From positions 124,001 to 188,000 of the forward strand of contig JAQQAS010000037.1 of assembly GCA_028532815.1 (NCBI GenBank): a stretch of 64,000 bases of DNA, written 5' to 3'. The stretch's first letter is position 1. The number at the start of each line of letters is the position of its first letter. The notes under the pieces were generated by a model that saw only the letters and a program-made list of their open reading frames with translations, was not told the DNA's origin and searched no databases. Below, piece after piece: positions 1 through 8,701 of the stretch. Source of the stretch: Pleomorphochaeta sp. (GTDB taxonomy: Bacteria; Spirochaetota; Spirochaetia; Sphaerochaetales; Sphaerochaetaceae). Position numbers and translations under genes: made by a program.

Positions 1-1
1 T

Positions 2-1327
2 CCGCATTCCAATGGAGGTATTACAAATACAGTTGCACTCACACAAGGTGTTAAAACCATAGGAGAATATTTAGTTCCTAATAATATTAAATCAGCATAT
101 ATTGGAAAATGGCACTTAGATGGTGGAGACTATTTTGGAAATGGTATTTGTCCAGAAGGTTATGATAAAAATTATTGGTATGATATGAGATGTTATATCG
201 ATGAACTTAGTGATGAAGAAAAAGTTTTAAGTAGAAAAGAATCTACCTCTTTAGAAAATGGTGGTATTGATGAGGACTTTACCTTTGCTCACAGAGTTAG
301 TAATAGGGCTATAGATTTTATAGATAAACACAGTGATGAAGATTTATTTTTATGTGTTAGTTATGATGAGCCTCATCAACCATATCTATGTCCAGAACCC
401 TATGCCTCTATGTATGAAAATTATAACTTTCCAAAAACTCCAAATTATTATGATAATTTAGAAAATAAACCATTATATCAAAAATTATGGGCAGGGGAGA
501 CTTTGTATGAAGATAAAGATGCTCTACAATTAAAGCCACAATTATTTTTAGGATGTAATAGTTTTGCTGATTATGAGATAGGAAGAGTCTTAGATAAGGT
601 TAAAGAAAAAATGCCTAATGCTATGGTAATATTTACAAGCGATCATGGTGAAGCTTTAGGCGCTCATTCTCTTAGTCTAAAAGGTGCTGCTGTTTATGAA
701 GAAATAGCTCATGTTCCTTTAATTATAAAAGGAGGAGCTTATTTAAAATCTCCTTGTGGAGAAGAATATGATCATGTTACTTCTCATATAGATTTAGTTC
801 CAACTATTTTAGATTATTATGATATTGAAGCCCCCTTGGTACTTCAAGGAAAGAGTATGCGACAAATAATTGAAAACCCAGAGGATAATGTATTAAGGGA
901 TTCAGTATTTTGTGAGTTTCATAGATATGAAATTGATCACGATGGATTTGGTGGAATTCAATTTATGAGAGCTGCAATTAGTGATAATAGGAAACTTGCC
1001 ATTCATTTGTTGGACAATACTGATGAATTATATGATACTGAAAAAGATGAATATGAGATGGTAAACTTAATTGAAGATAAACTTTATAGTGAAGATAGAG
1101 AAAAATTACATCAAAATATTTTAGATTGGATGAATGATACAAGAGATCCTTATAGAGGATATCAATGGAAATGTAGATATTGGAATGATGAAAAACCAAA
1201 TTGGGATTGTGATGGTTATACAAGACAAAGACCCGCTTCTAAAGGAGAAATTAAGCAACTTGATTATGATACAGGTCTTGAGATTACAGAGAATATTAGA
1301 TATAAAATAAAAAAGGTTATTAAGTAG
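2..1327 (+). CDS. Sulfatase, type I (5'-truncated by the window)
   Basis: The reading frame is open from base 2, so the first ATG at 185 is internal and the gene begins upstream of the window; 441 residues are visible. The alkaline-phosphatase-fold sulfatase signature GKWHL is encoded near base 103-117 and a metal-site TSDHGE motif near 636-653. The N-terminal CxPxR/CxAxR segment carrying the formylglycine-forming Cys lies outside the window, so activity cannot be judged. Family members hydrolyse sulfate esters, often on host glycosaminoglycans or mucin. A LacI regulator follows 5 bp downstream, and kduI/kduD lie about 3 kb on. A sulfated uronic-acid glycan is therefore a reasonable substrate class, but the exact substrate is inference. 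No signal peptide can be assessed. Confidence 0.9.
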   Translation, partial: PHSNGGITNTVALTQGVKTIGEYLVPNNIKSAYIGKWHLDGGDYFGNGICPEGYDKNYWYDMRCYIDELSDEEKVLSRKESTSLENGGIDEDFTFAHRVSNRAIDFIDKHSDEDLFLCVSYDEPHQPYLCPEPYASMYENYNFPKTPNYYDNLENKPLYQKLWAGETLYEDKDALQLKPQLFLGCNSFADYEIGRVLDKVKEKMPNAMVIFTSDHGEALGAHSLSLKGAAVYEEIAHVPLIIKGGAYLKSPCGEEYDHVTSHIDLVPTILDYYDIEAPLVLQGKSMRQIIENPEDNVLRDSVFCEFHRYEIDHDGFGGIQFMRAAISDNRKLAIHLLDNTDELYDTEKDEYEMVNLIEDKLYSEDREKLHQNILDWMNDTRDPYRGYQWKCRYWNDEKPNWDCDGYTRQRPASKGEIKQLDYDTGLEITENIRYKIKKVIK

Positions 1328-1332
1328 GAAAA

Positions 1333-2355
1333 ATGAATACAACTATTAAACGAGTCACTAGAAAAGATGTAGCTGAGAGGGCAAATGTATCTCCTACAAT
1401 AGTTTCGTATGTGATTAATAATAATCGATATGTTGATTCAGAAAAAAGAAAAAGGGTTGAAAAAGCTCTAAAAGAATTAGGGTATAAACCTAATGCAATT
1501 GCTAGAGCTCTCAAGGGTAAACAAAGTAACCATATTTTATTTATTGTTGATGATTTACAAAGTGAACACTTTAGTAAAATTATGAAACAAATGGATAGTT
1601 GGGCTTTTGAAAACAACTACTTTATATCATTGTGTGAAAGCAGAAACAGTGATAGCTTTGTAAATCAGGTTCATCAAAGATATTTTGATGCAATATTAAT
1701 AGCATCAGGAACTTTCAAACAAAAATATATTCAAGCATTAATTAATACTCAAATTCCGATAGTTATATTAGAGATGAGAAAATATGATAAATTATCTGGT
1801 GATTTTGGATTGATTAATACAGGTCTCTATGAAGGTGCTAGATTGTGTTGTAAAACATTAATAGAGAAGCAAAGAGATAAATTGCTATTTATTGATAGTT
1901 TTGAATCAATGTCTTTTACAAAGAGTACCAAAAATGATTTTAGATATAAGGGTTTTATTGATGAACTGAAAATGCATAATTATGTTGAAAGTATTAATTA
2001 TAAAATAATTAGTTCTTGCAAAAATGAAAAAGAATTACAATTAAAATTAGAAGAAGTTATTAATTCTGGGTTTAAAGTAAATGGGGTTTTTGGAAGAACA
2101 GATTCAGTTGCTATTCATACTATGTATAAATTAATAGATATGGGATATAGAATTCCCAAAGATTGTTCAATAATTGGGGTTAATAATGCAAGGATATCTA
2201 GATATACAACTCCTCAAGTAACAACACTAGATATAAATAGAGAAGCTATTGGAAAATCTATAATTAAGATTTTAGAGCAACTTTTTCATAAAGAGGAAAA
2301 TCCTACTTTAAATATATCTTTACAAACCTCTCTTATAAAGAGAAAAAGCTTATAG
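1333..2355 (+). CDS. LacI-family transcriptional regulator
   Basis: This 340-aa protein has an N-terminal LacI helix-turn-helix (about residues 8-60, with the pattern RKDVAERANVSPTIVSYVIN and a hinge ending in GYKPNAIARALKG). A periplasmic-binding-protein-like effector domain follows. It starts 5 bp after the sulfatase stop, so the two are probably cotranscribed and the effector is probably a sugar released by the sulfatase locus. The C-terminal part ends in the common SLIKRKS tail. I did not find a clear LacI-type palindrome in the nearby non-coding DNA; its operator may be upstream of the window. Confidence 0.93.
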   Translation: MNTTIKRVTRKDVAERANVSPTIVSYVINNNRYVDSEKRKRVEKALKELGYKPNAIARALKGKQSNHILFIVDDLQSEHFSKIMKQMDSWAFENNYFISLCESRNSDSFVNQVHQRYFDAILIASGTFKQKYIQALINTQIPIVILEMRKYDKLSGDFGLINTGLYEGARLCCKTLIEKQRDKLLFIDSFESMSFTKSTKNDFRYKGFIDELKMHNYVESINYKIISSCKNEKELQLKLEEVINSGFKVNGVFGRTDSVAIHTMYKLIDMGYRIPKDCSIIGVNNARISRYTTPQVTTLDINREAIGKSIIKILEQLFHKEENPTLNISLQTSLIKRKSL

Positions 2356-2395
2356 GCTTGTTTATAGTATTAATAACGGCTAATATTTAAGTTAG

Positions 2396-3748
2396 ATGGG
2401 AAATTTGTATAATAAAGAATTAAGATTTTCAAATAAGTATTTAATAAAATTAATCCTTCCTTTATTGGGAGAACAGTTTTTTTCTATTCTAGTTGGGATA
2501 GTTGATTCAATTATGGTTGCATCTTGTGGTGAAGCAGCAATTAGCGGGGTTTCTTTAATAGATAGTATATATGGACTTTTCTTTTTTTTAATTACAGCTT
2601 TTGCAACAGGAGGAGCTGTAGTTACTAGCCAATATCTAGGGAGAAAGGACTTTAAAAATGCAAAAGGGGCAGCTAAGCAATTAATTTATGTCTCTGTTTT
2701 ATTTGGAATTTTGATGGCTGTAATTTTTATTCCAATACAAAAAGGACTCATGACGTTAATTTTTGGACATCTAGACCAATCTGTATTAAACCAAAGTCTA
2801 ATCTATTTTGATTATGTTTTTCTTTCTCTTCCGTTTTTATGTTTATTCTCTTCAGGATCAGCCCTATTTAGATCTATTGGCAATAGTAAAATTTCATTAC
2901 AAGTATCTATTCTTATGAACATTCTAAATGTTACTTTAAATGCTATTTTAATTTATGGAATGAATTTAGGCGTTCAAGGCGCAGGAGTAGCAACTCTTGT
3001 TTCAAGAATAGTCTCTGGTGTATTAATAATATATTTCTTAACTAAAAAGAAGAGTAAAATTAGGATTGATAAAATCTTTAGAATTAAATTTAATTGGTAT
3101 TTAATGAAAAAAATATTTGCAATTAGCTTGCCTAATGCAGTAGAAAACAGTGTATTTCAGTTTGGTAAAATTGCCGTTCAAAGTATGGTTGCTAGCTTAG
3201 GTGTTGCATCAATTGCAGCAAATGTTGTTGTTGGAAACCTTTGTACATTTGCAAATCTTCCAGGCGTTGCAATATCTCTAGCTTCAACAACAATTATAGG
3301 GCAGTGTTTAGGTGCTAGAGAAAAAGAACAAGCTAAACACTATACTAAACTATTAATTATTATATCGGTTGCTTCTATTTCTTTATTTGCATTTTTCTTG
3401 ATTTTAGTTAGAAATTCAATTATTTCTTTATATAATTTATCAACTGAGGCCTCAGCTATAGCTTCAAGTGTTAGCTTTATTGTTTTAATAATGACTGCCT
3501 TACTTTGGACATTCGCTTTTGCAACTCCAAACATTTTAAGAAGTGCTGGAGATGTAAAATATACATTAGTTTGTTCTTTAATTAGTCTTATTGTTTTTAG
3601 AATCTCAGGTGCATATATCTTAACTCAAGTATTATCATTCGGTCTTCTCGGCATTTGGCTTGCTATGATAGTTGATTGGATTTGTAGATCATCTTGTTAT
3701 TTGCTTCGTCTTAAAGGCGATGTTTGGTTAAGTAAAAAAGTTATTTAA
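2396..3748 (+). CDS. MATE-family efflux transporter
   Basis: A 450-aa, strongly hydrophobic protein with about 12 predicted membrane segments. The MATE duplication is visible: a first half with LPLLGEQFFSILVGIVDSIMV and a second half with SLPNAVENSVFQFGKI. These transporters export drugs or metabolites using a Na+ or H+ gradient. It lies 40 bp after the LacI gene. No good Shine-Dalgarno sequence is visible before ATG 2396, so the start is less certain than the family. The substrate is unknown. Its place beside glycan genes may be incidental or may reflect export of a toxic metabolite. Confidence 0.92.
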   Translation: MGNLYNKELRFSNKYLIKLILPLLGEQFFSILVGIVDSIMVASCGEAAISGVSLIDSIYGLFFFLITAFATGGAVVTSQYLGRKDFKNAKGAAKQLIYVSVLFGILMAVIFIPIQKGLMTLIFGHLDQSVLNQSLIYFDYVFLSLPFLCLFSSGSALFRSIGNSKISLQVSILMNILNVTLNAILIYGMNLGVQGAGVATLVSRIVSGVLIIYFLTKKKSKIRIDKIFRIKFNWYLMKKIFAISLPNAVENSVFQFGKIAVQSMVASLGVASIAANVVVGNLCTFANLPGVAISLASTTIIGQCLGAREKEQAKHYTKLLIIISVASISLFAFFLILVRNSIISLYNLSTEASAIASSVSFIVLIMTALLWTFAFATPNILRSAGDVKYTLVCSLISLIVFRISGAYILTQVLSFGLLGIWLAMIVDWICRSSCYLLRLKGDVWLSKKVI

Positions 3749-3809
3749 ATTCTTAATTATCCCAAAATATTTAAAAAAAACTCTAAATTCTATCAATGAA
3801 AAATTATTA

Positions 3810-3838
3810 TTGACAAATGCTATTTTCTATATTAGTAT
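3810..3838 (+). promoter_or_regulatory. Sigma70-type promoter for the GntR-kduI-kduD operon
   Basis: There is a perfect TTGACA at 3810-3815, a 17-bp spacer, and a near-consensus TAGTAT at 3833-3838. This places the transcript start at about 3845, just before the operator-like palindrome at 3851-3862. Confidence 0.7.
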
Positions 3839-3850
3839 TCAAATATAAAA

Positions 3851-3862
3851 TTTGTATACAAA
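3851..3862. promoter_or_regulatory. Probable GntR/FCD operator
   Basis: This is the perfect 12-bp palindrome TTTGTATACAAA, just downstream of the predicted transcript start. A second half-like element, TGTGTACAAA, lies at 3873-3882. FadR/FCD-type GntR repressors commonly bind short TNGTnnnACNA-like palindromes. Autoregulation of the operon by the first gene product is therefore likely, though inferred. Confidence 0.6.
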
Positions 3863-3896
3863 CTTAAAAAATGTGTACAAAAGGTAAAGGTATTTG

Positions 3897-4571
3897 ATGG
3901 GTGAATTTATAGATAGTGCAACATTAATATTTGAAACACTTAAAAAAGAAATTTTAAGTTTAGAAATTAAGCCAGGTGAATCTGTTGTTGAAGCAGATAT
4001 ATGCAAACGGTTCTCAGCATCAAGAACTCCAGTTAGAACAGCTTTTCATAGGCTATCTGATGCTGGTTTACTAGAGACAGTACGATATAAGGGCTCAAGA
4101 GCTCCATTAATAAATAAAAAAATTGTAGAACAATTAATTTTTATGAGAATTTCTATAGAAGAGAAAGTTTTACAAGAATACATAGATATATATGATCAAT
4201 TTTCTATAGCTGATTGTTACAATTGCTTGAAAAAGCAGGAACTAAGTTTAGAAATCGGGGATTTTTCAATTACTCAATTTTATCAAGATGATGCTAAATT
4301 TCATAAGATTTGGTTTGATAGATGTGACAAAGAATATCTTTGGTTATTATTGCAAGATTTAAGTATAGATTATACTCGTTTCAAAACTTTAGATATTGTA
4401 ACAAAAGAACACTGTGGTGAGATTCTCTCTGAACATAGATTAATGCTAGAAGCTATTGATAAGAAAGATAAAAAAGAAATTATAAAATTAATTAATAAAC
4501 ATCTTAATGGAGGAGTAAGAAGATTATCAAGTATGATGGAAACTGAGTACGCTTCTTATTTTATTCAGTAA
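3897..4571 (+). CDS. GntR-family regulator with FCD domain
   Basis: A 224-aa regulator with an N-terminal winged helix (about 10-70; ILSLEIKPGESVVEADICKR then SRTPVRTAFHRL) and a C-terminal all-helical FCD domain, in which the histidines near HKIW and EHRLML are metal-site candidates. I chose ATG 3897 over the in-frame TTG 3894; a purine-rich AAAGGTAAAGG precedes it. It is the first gene of an operon with kduI and kduD, 21 bp before the chosen kduI start. FCD regulators of uronate catabolism usually sense uronate or keto-deoxy-uronate intermediates. Repression of the kdu genes is the simplest role. The operator candidate at 3851 supports autoregulation. Confidence 0.92.
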   Translation: MGEFIDSATLIFETLKKEILSLEIKPGESVVEADICKRFSASRTPVRTAFHRLSDAGLLETVRYKGSRAPLINKKIVEQLIFMRISIEEKVLQEYIDIYDQFSIADCYNCLKKQELSLEIGDFSITQFYQDDAKFHKIWFDRCDKEYLWLLLQDLSIDYTRFKTLDIVTKEHCGEILSEHRLMLEAIDKKDKKEIIKLINKHLNGGVRRLSSMMETEYASYFIQ

Positions 4572-4592
4572 GTGTATAAATTGGAGGATGCA

Positions 4593-5435
4593 ATGGATAT
4601 TCGCTATTCAACCGGAAAAGAACCTTTTAAAACAATGACAACTGAACAACTCAGAAAAGAGTTCTTAATTCAAAACATTTTTGTGGAAAATGATGTAACT
4701 TCAACATATTCACATGTTGATAGAATTGTAACTTTAGGGGCAATGCCTACAAATAAGGAAATTGCATTAGATAAAAATATTGATGCAATGGGTGATTTTG
4801 GAGTCAACTTCTTTTTAGAAAGACGAGAACTTGGAATTATTAATATTGGAGAAGAAGGAAGTGTTAAAGTTGATGGTAAAAATTATACTCTAAAACATTA
4901 TGATGCTCTTTACCTACCAATGGGAACAAAAGAAGTTCTTCTCTCTAGTGCAAACAGTAAAGCTCCTGCTAAATTTTATATGAACTCAACACCAGCTCAC
5001 ACTGCTTTCCCTGCTAAATTAATAACACTTGAAGATGCAAAACATTTACATCTAGGATCTCTTTCTGAAAGTAATGAGAGAACAATTAATCAATATATCC
5101 ATCCAGATGTATTAGATACTTGCCAACTTTCAATGGGTCTAACTCACCTTGAAGAAGGATCTGTTTGGAATACAATGCCAGCTCATACTCACGAAAGAAG
5201 AATGGAAGTATATTTCTATTTCGATGTTCCAGATGATCAAGTAGTATTCCACTTTATGGGTGAACCATCTCAAACAAGACATATTGTAATGCACAACGAA
5301 GAAGCAGTTATTAATCCAAGTTGGTCAATTCATGCAGGTAGTGGAACAAAGAATTATACATTTATCTGGTCTATGGCAGGTGAAAATAGAACTTATAGTG
5401 ATCAAGATCATATTAAAACTACAGATTTAAGATAG
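4593..5435 (+). CDS. kduI: 5-keto-4-deoxyuronate isomerase
   Basis: KduI converts 5-keto-4-deoxyuronate, formed from unsaturated uronates released by polysaccharide lyases, to 2,5-diketo-3-deoxygluconate in the cytoplasm. ATG 4593 gives MDIRYSTG, the usual KduI N-terminus, with GGAGG at 4583-4587; the upstream in-frame GTG at 4572 is rejected. The 280-aa length matches the family (about 278-280). The bicupin fold shows a zinc-site region in PAHTHERRMEVYFYF, with His, His and Glu ligands. It lies between its likely GntR regulator and kduD, which carries out the next step. Confidence 0.96.
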   Translation: MDIRYSTGKEPFKTMTTEQLRKEFLIQNIFVENDVTSTYSHVDRIVTLGAMPTNKEIALDKNIDAMGDFGVNFFLERRELGIINIGEEGSVKVDGKNYTLKHYDALYLPMGTKEVLLSSANSKAPAKFYMNSTPAHTAFPAKLITLEDAKHLHLGSLSESNERTINQYIHPDVLDTCQLSMGLTHLEEGSVWNTMPAHTHERRMEVYFYFDVPDDQVVFHFMGEPSQTRHIVMHNEEAVINPSWSIHAGSGTKNYTFIWSMAGENRTYSDQDHIKTTDLR

Positions 5436-5445
5436 GAGATTTATA

Positions 5446-6243
5446 ATGAGTGTAAACTTTTCTTTAGAAGGTAAAGTAGCTTGGGTTACTGGAGCCTCTT
5501 ATGGTATTGGTTTTGCTATCGCTAGTGCATACGCAAAACAGGGTGCTAAAATTGCATTTAATGATATCAATCAAGATTTAGTTGATAAGGGTATAAAAGC
5601 ATACAAAGAAATTGGTATTGATGCTAAAGGCTACGTTTGTGATGTAACTGATGAACCAGCTGTACAAGCTTGTGTAAAACAAATTATTTCAGATTTAGGC
5701 AGTGTAGATATTTTAGTAAATAATGCTGGTATTATTAAAAGAGAAAGTATGCTTGATATGAAAGTTGAGGATTTTAGAAAAGTAATCGATATTGATTTGA
5801 ATGCTCCTTTCATCGTATCAAAAGCTGTTCTTCCTACTATGATTAAAAATGGTCATGGTAAAATTATTAATATTTGTTCTATGATGAGTGAATTAGGTCG
5901 TGAAACAGTTGCTGCATATGCAGCTGCTAAAGGTGGACTTAAAATGCTTACTAAAAATATTTGTAGTGAATTTGGTGAACATAATATACAATGTAATGGT
6001 ATTGGCCCTGGATATATAGCAACTCCACAAACAGCACCATTAAGAGAGAAACAAGCAGATGGATCAAGACATCCTTTTGATTCTTTTATTATCTCAAAAA
6101 CTCCTGCTGCAAGATGGGGAACACCAGAAGATCTTATGGGTCCTGCTGTATTTTTAGCTAGTGAAGCTTCTGATTTCGTTAACGGACATATTTTATATGT
6201 TGATGGCGGTATATTAGCTTATATTGGTAAACAACCTAAATAA
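5446..6243 (+). CDS. kduD: KduD/DhuD-type SDR oxidoreductase (2-deoxy-D-gluconate 3-dehydrogenase; annotated elsewhere as gluconate 5-dehydrogenase)
   Basis: A 265-aa classical short-chain dehydrogenase. It has the nucleotide-binding TGASYGIG near residue 15, NNAG near 92, a catalytic Ser in CSMMSE, and YAAAKGG as the Tyr-x3-Lys pair. The C-terminus, HILYVDGGILAYIGKQP, closely resembles streptococcal proteins first named gluconate 5-dehydrogenase and later linked to reduction of 2,5-diketo-3-deoxygluconate to KDG. It follows kduI by 10 bp with its own RBS (GGAG near 5435). The kduI neighbour favours the KDG-forming role over gluconate oxidation. A strong terminator follows. Confidence 0.9.
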   Translation: MSVNFSLEGKVAWVTGASYGIGFAIASAYAKQGAKIAFNDINQDLVDKGIKAYKEIGIDAKGYVCDVTDEPAVQACVKQIISDLGSVDILVNNAGIIKRESMLDMKVEDFRKVIDIDLNAPFIVSKAVLPTMIKNGHGKIINICSMMSELGRETVAAYAAAKGGLKMLTKNICSEFGEHNIQCNGIGPGYIATPQTAPLREKQADGSRHPFDSFIISKTPAARWGTPEDLMGPAVFLASEASDFVNGHILYVDGGILAYIGKQPK

Positions 6244-6270
6244 GATTTTTTATTAATTGTTAATTTATAG

Positions 6271-6308
6271 CTAGCTAGTGTTTTTTATATTCATTAGCTA
6301 GTTTTTTT
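6271..6308 (+). terminator. Intrinsic terminator after kduD
   Basis: CTAGCTAGTG (6271-6280) pairs with CATTAGCTAG (6292-6301) in a 10-bp stem with one G-T pair, followed by seven T (6302-6308). It ends the kdu operon. Confidence 0.88.
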
Positions 6309-6324
6309 ATCCAAAGGAGGTGGA

Positions 6325-7212
6325 ATGAAGAGGTTAATTTTTATTTTTATAATTTGTATTATTATGTTTAGTAGTTGTATAAATGAAGAGAAGAAGGAGC
6401 CTCTTGCACTTGATACTCTTGTTTTAAGATATGCTGAAAGTGAAAAAGAAGGCTCTTACCAAGCTCAACTAAGTAATTATTTTGCGTCTTTGGTTGAGGA
6501 GAAAAGTAATGGTAAAATAATTATAAAAGTTTATTATAATGGAGAGTTGGGAACTGAAGAGGAAGTATTAACTCAATTACAATTTGGAGGAATTGCTTTA
6601 GGTAGAGTTAATTTATTATCACTATCGCAGCAAATTCCATCTTTTCGTTCAACTTTTTTTCCATATTTAAATTCTTCTTTTACTAAGACTTTAGATTTTA
6701 TAAATAATAATAAAAATTTCAATTTTGCTTTCCAAAATGAAAAGTTATTTCCTTTAATTACTCTCTATCCAAGTTCTCGTTGTGTTTACAGTGACGAATC
6801 CTTGGATCAAATAAATTATAATGAATTAAAAATAGGTATTGATAATTCTTATATGTACGAAAAGTTTTTAAAAAGATGGGGGGCAAATCCTATTGTAATT
6901 GGAGATATTGATACATTTCCTTCCTTACGAAATGGCTTTATTGATGCAAGAGAATCTTCTTTATCCTCATTTTTAACATGTGATGAGTATCCATATATTC
7001 AGGATGTCGTAATATTAGAAAATGTTTGTTTGCCTTCTTTTATAACAATAAGTAACGAAGTTCTAAATCAGCTTAGTAAGCAAGAGTTAGAAATCCTAAT
7101 AAACTGTGCAAAAGACACACAAGCGTATGCAAAATCATTTATAGAAATTGAAGAGATAAAGGCTATTAATAAAATTAGTTATGATAAAAATATAAGGGAA
7201 TTATATGAGTAG
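6325..7212 (+). CDS. TRAP DctP-like lipoprotein, probable sensory binding protein
   Basis: A 295-aa lipoprotein: hydrophobic signal and lipobox FSSC with Cys18. The rest follows the DctP fold (GELGTEEEVLTQLQFGGIALG near 75-95), but the protein is about 40 aa shorter than the two transport-type DctP proteins in this window. The position of the conserved carboxylate-binding Arg (K-M-R-S or K-I-R-V in those two) reads K-I-G-I here. The gene has a strong GGAGGTGG ribosome site and overlaps the histidine kinase gene by 8 bp; a response regulator follows. That arrangement suggests it presents a ligand to the kinase rather than feeding a transporter. This role is inferred. Confidence 0.82.
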   Translation: MKRLIFIFIICIIMFSSCINEEKKEPLALDTLVLRYAESEKEGSYQAQLSNYFASLVEEKSNGKIIIKVYYNGELGTEEEVLTQLQFGGIALGRVNLLSLSQQIPSFRSTFFPYLNSSFTKTLDFINNNKNFNFAFQNEKLFPLITLYPSSRCVYSDESLDQINYNELKIGIDNSYMYEKFLKRWGANPIVIGDIDTFPSLRNGFIDARESSLSSFLTCDEYPYIQDVVILENVCLPSFITISNEVLNQLSKQELEILINCAKDTQAYAKSFIEIEEIKAINKISYDKNIRELYE

Positions 7213-8701
7213 AAATAGCGATTCAATTTTATTTTCTGTTGGTAATCAAATTAACATATTTTTACTGTCCATTTTCTTAATTGTTGTTCTATTCTCACTC
7301 TTTGTTCGCACTACAATGTTTGACTATTTGTCTAAGAGTTCGAATAATAATAATCTTTCTTACCAGGTTTTAGAATTGAAGACAAATATAGCAGAATGTG
7401 AAAAAAGTCTTAATATGTATTTAAGATCTGGAAATAGACAAAAATTAAATGAATTTAATATTGCGAGTGAGAAATCTGAAGATCTTATTGACGAATTAAT
7501 TCTTTCTGTCAATGATAGTGAAAATTTGTATCTTTTAAAATCAATTGAAACCTCCTTTAATAATTATTTTTTTGAAGCATGCCAAGCCTCATTTAATTAT
7601 AATACTAAAAATTATGAATATTACAGTAAAATGTACTTAGCTGAAATAATACAAGATTATTTACAACAGTATTGTGATGAATTATTAGGAAATCTCATTC
7701 AAGAAGAGAAAAATACAAATGCATTAATTGATGAAAACTTTCATAATTATTCTTCTTTTCTTATATTATTTTTATTAGCATTCTTTTTATTTTTGATACT
7801 TGTTTTCATTCATATATATAGAAATATTACTCATCCATTAATCCACTTAGTCAGTCAAGCAAAAAAAGTTTCAAATGGAGATTTAGATAGCAAGGTTAAT
7901 GAATTAAATAGCAATAACTCAATGGGATTGTTAATTCACACCTTTAATAAAATGGTTAATAACCTTAAAGATATGATGGAAGAACTCAAGAAAAAGGTTC
8001 AAGTTGAAAGAGAGCTTGTAAAGCAACAAAAGAAAAATGAAGAAAATTTGAAATTATTAAATCAAGCTCAATTTTTAGCTTTGCAAACTCAAACTAATCC
8101 ACATTTTCTATTTAATACTTTAAACTCAATATCAAGAATGATTACTTTAGAAAGGAATGAAGATTCACTTTCTATGATTGATTCCCTTTCCAATTTACTA
8201 AGATATAATTTATCAGATGTTTCAAAACCTGTTACTCTTAAACAAGAGTTAGATATCACTGTTGAATATATAAAAATTCAACAAAAGCGATTTAATAACA
8301 GATTGAAATATTCCATGTGTGTTCCTATCGAGTTACAAAATGAAATTATTTTACCAAAATTTACCTTACAACCTTTAGTAGAAAATGCAATTGTCCATGG
8401 TTTAGAACCTAAAAAAATGGGTGGTAATATTAAAGTTTTGGGTAGAGTCGAAGATGAAAATGTGATTATTGAGATTGAAGATGATGGTGTGGGTATTAGT
8501 GATAAAATATTAGAAAAATTTAATAAAAGAGATGATATAATTTGTAAAAACAGAAAACATTTAGGGCTTTCAAATACTAGAAGCCGCTTAGAAATTTTTA
8601 CTAAGACAAATGATGCTATGGTTATTCAAAAAATTGATAAAGGTGGTACTAAGATTATTTTAAAACTCAAAATAGATATGGAGATTGAAGACGATGTATA
8701 G
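7205..8701 (+). CDS. YesM-like sensor histidine kinase
   Basis: A 498-aa membrane kinase. One membrane segment lies at about 17-37 and a second at about 183-205, bracketing a roughly 145-aa extracytoplasmic sensor region. A HAMP domain (about 206-262), a coiled stretch, and the His_kinase module follow, with the phosphoacceptor His300 in TNPHFLFNTLNS. The ATP-binding part has VENAIVHGLEP and DDGVGIS. It overlaps the DctP-like lipoprotein upstream (8 bp) and the response regulator downstream (8 bp), so the three form a tight operon. It probably controls the adjacent dctPQM operon at 9595-12468. Confidence 0.93.
   Translation: MSRNSDSILFSVGNQINIFLLSIFLIVVLFSLFVRTTMFDYLSKSSNNNNLSYQVLELKTNIAECEKSLNMYLRSGNRQKLNEFNIASEKSEDLIDELILSVNDSENLYLLKSIETSFNNYFFEACQASFNYNTKNYEYYSKMYLAEIIQDYLQQYCDELLGNLIQEEKNTNALIDENFHNYSSFLILFLLAFFLFLILVFIHIYRNITHPLIHLVSQAKKVSNGDLDSKVNELNSNNSMGLLIHTFNKMVNNLKDMMEELKKKVQVERELVKQQKKNEENLKLLNQAQFLALQTQTNPHFLFNTLNSISRMITLERNEDSLSMIDSLSNLLRYNLSDVSKPVTLKQELDITVEYIKIQQKRFNNRLKYSMCVPIELQNEIILPKFTLQPLVENAIVHGLEPKKMGGNIKVLGRVEDENVIIEIEDDGVGISDKILEKFNKRDDIICKNRKHLGLSNTRSRLEIFTKTNDAMVIQKIDKGGTKIILKLKIDMEIEDDV

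Noticed and set aside
4572-4592. GTG start of kduI giving an extra MYKLEDA
   Set aside because: ATG 4593 has GGAGG at the right distance and begins with the usual KduI N-terminus.
5446-6243. Gluconate 5-dehydrogenase as the main function of the SDR
   Set aside because: The kduI neighbour and the shared operon favour reduction of 2,5-diketo-3-deoxygluconate; the older name comes from similar streptococcal proteins.
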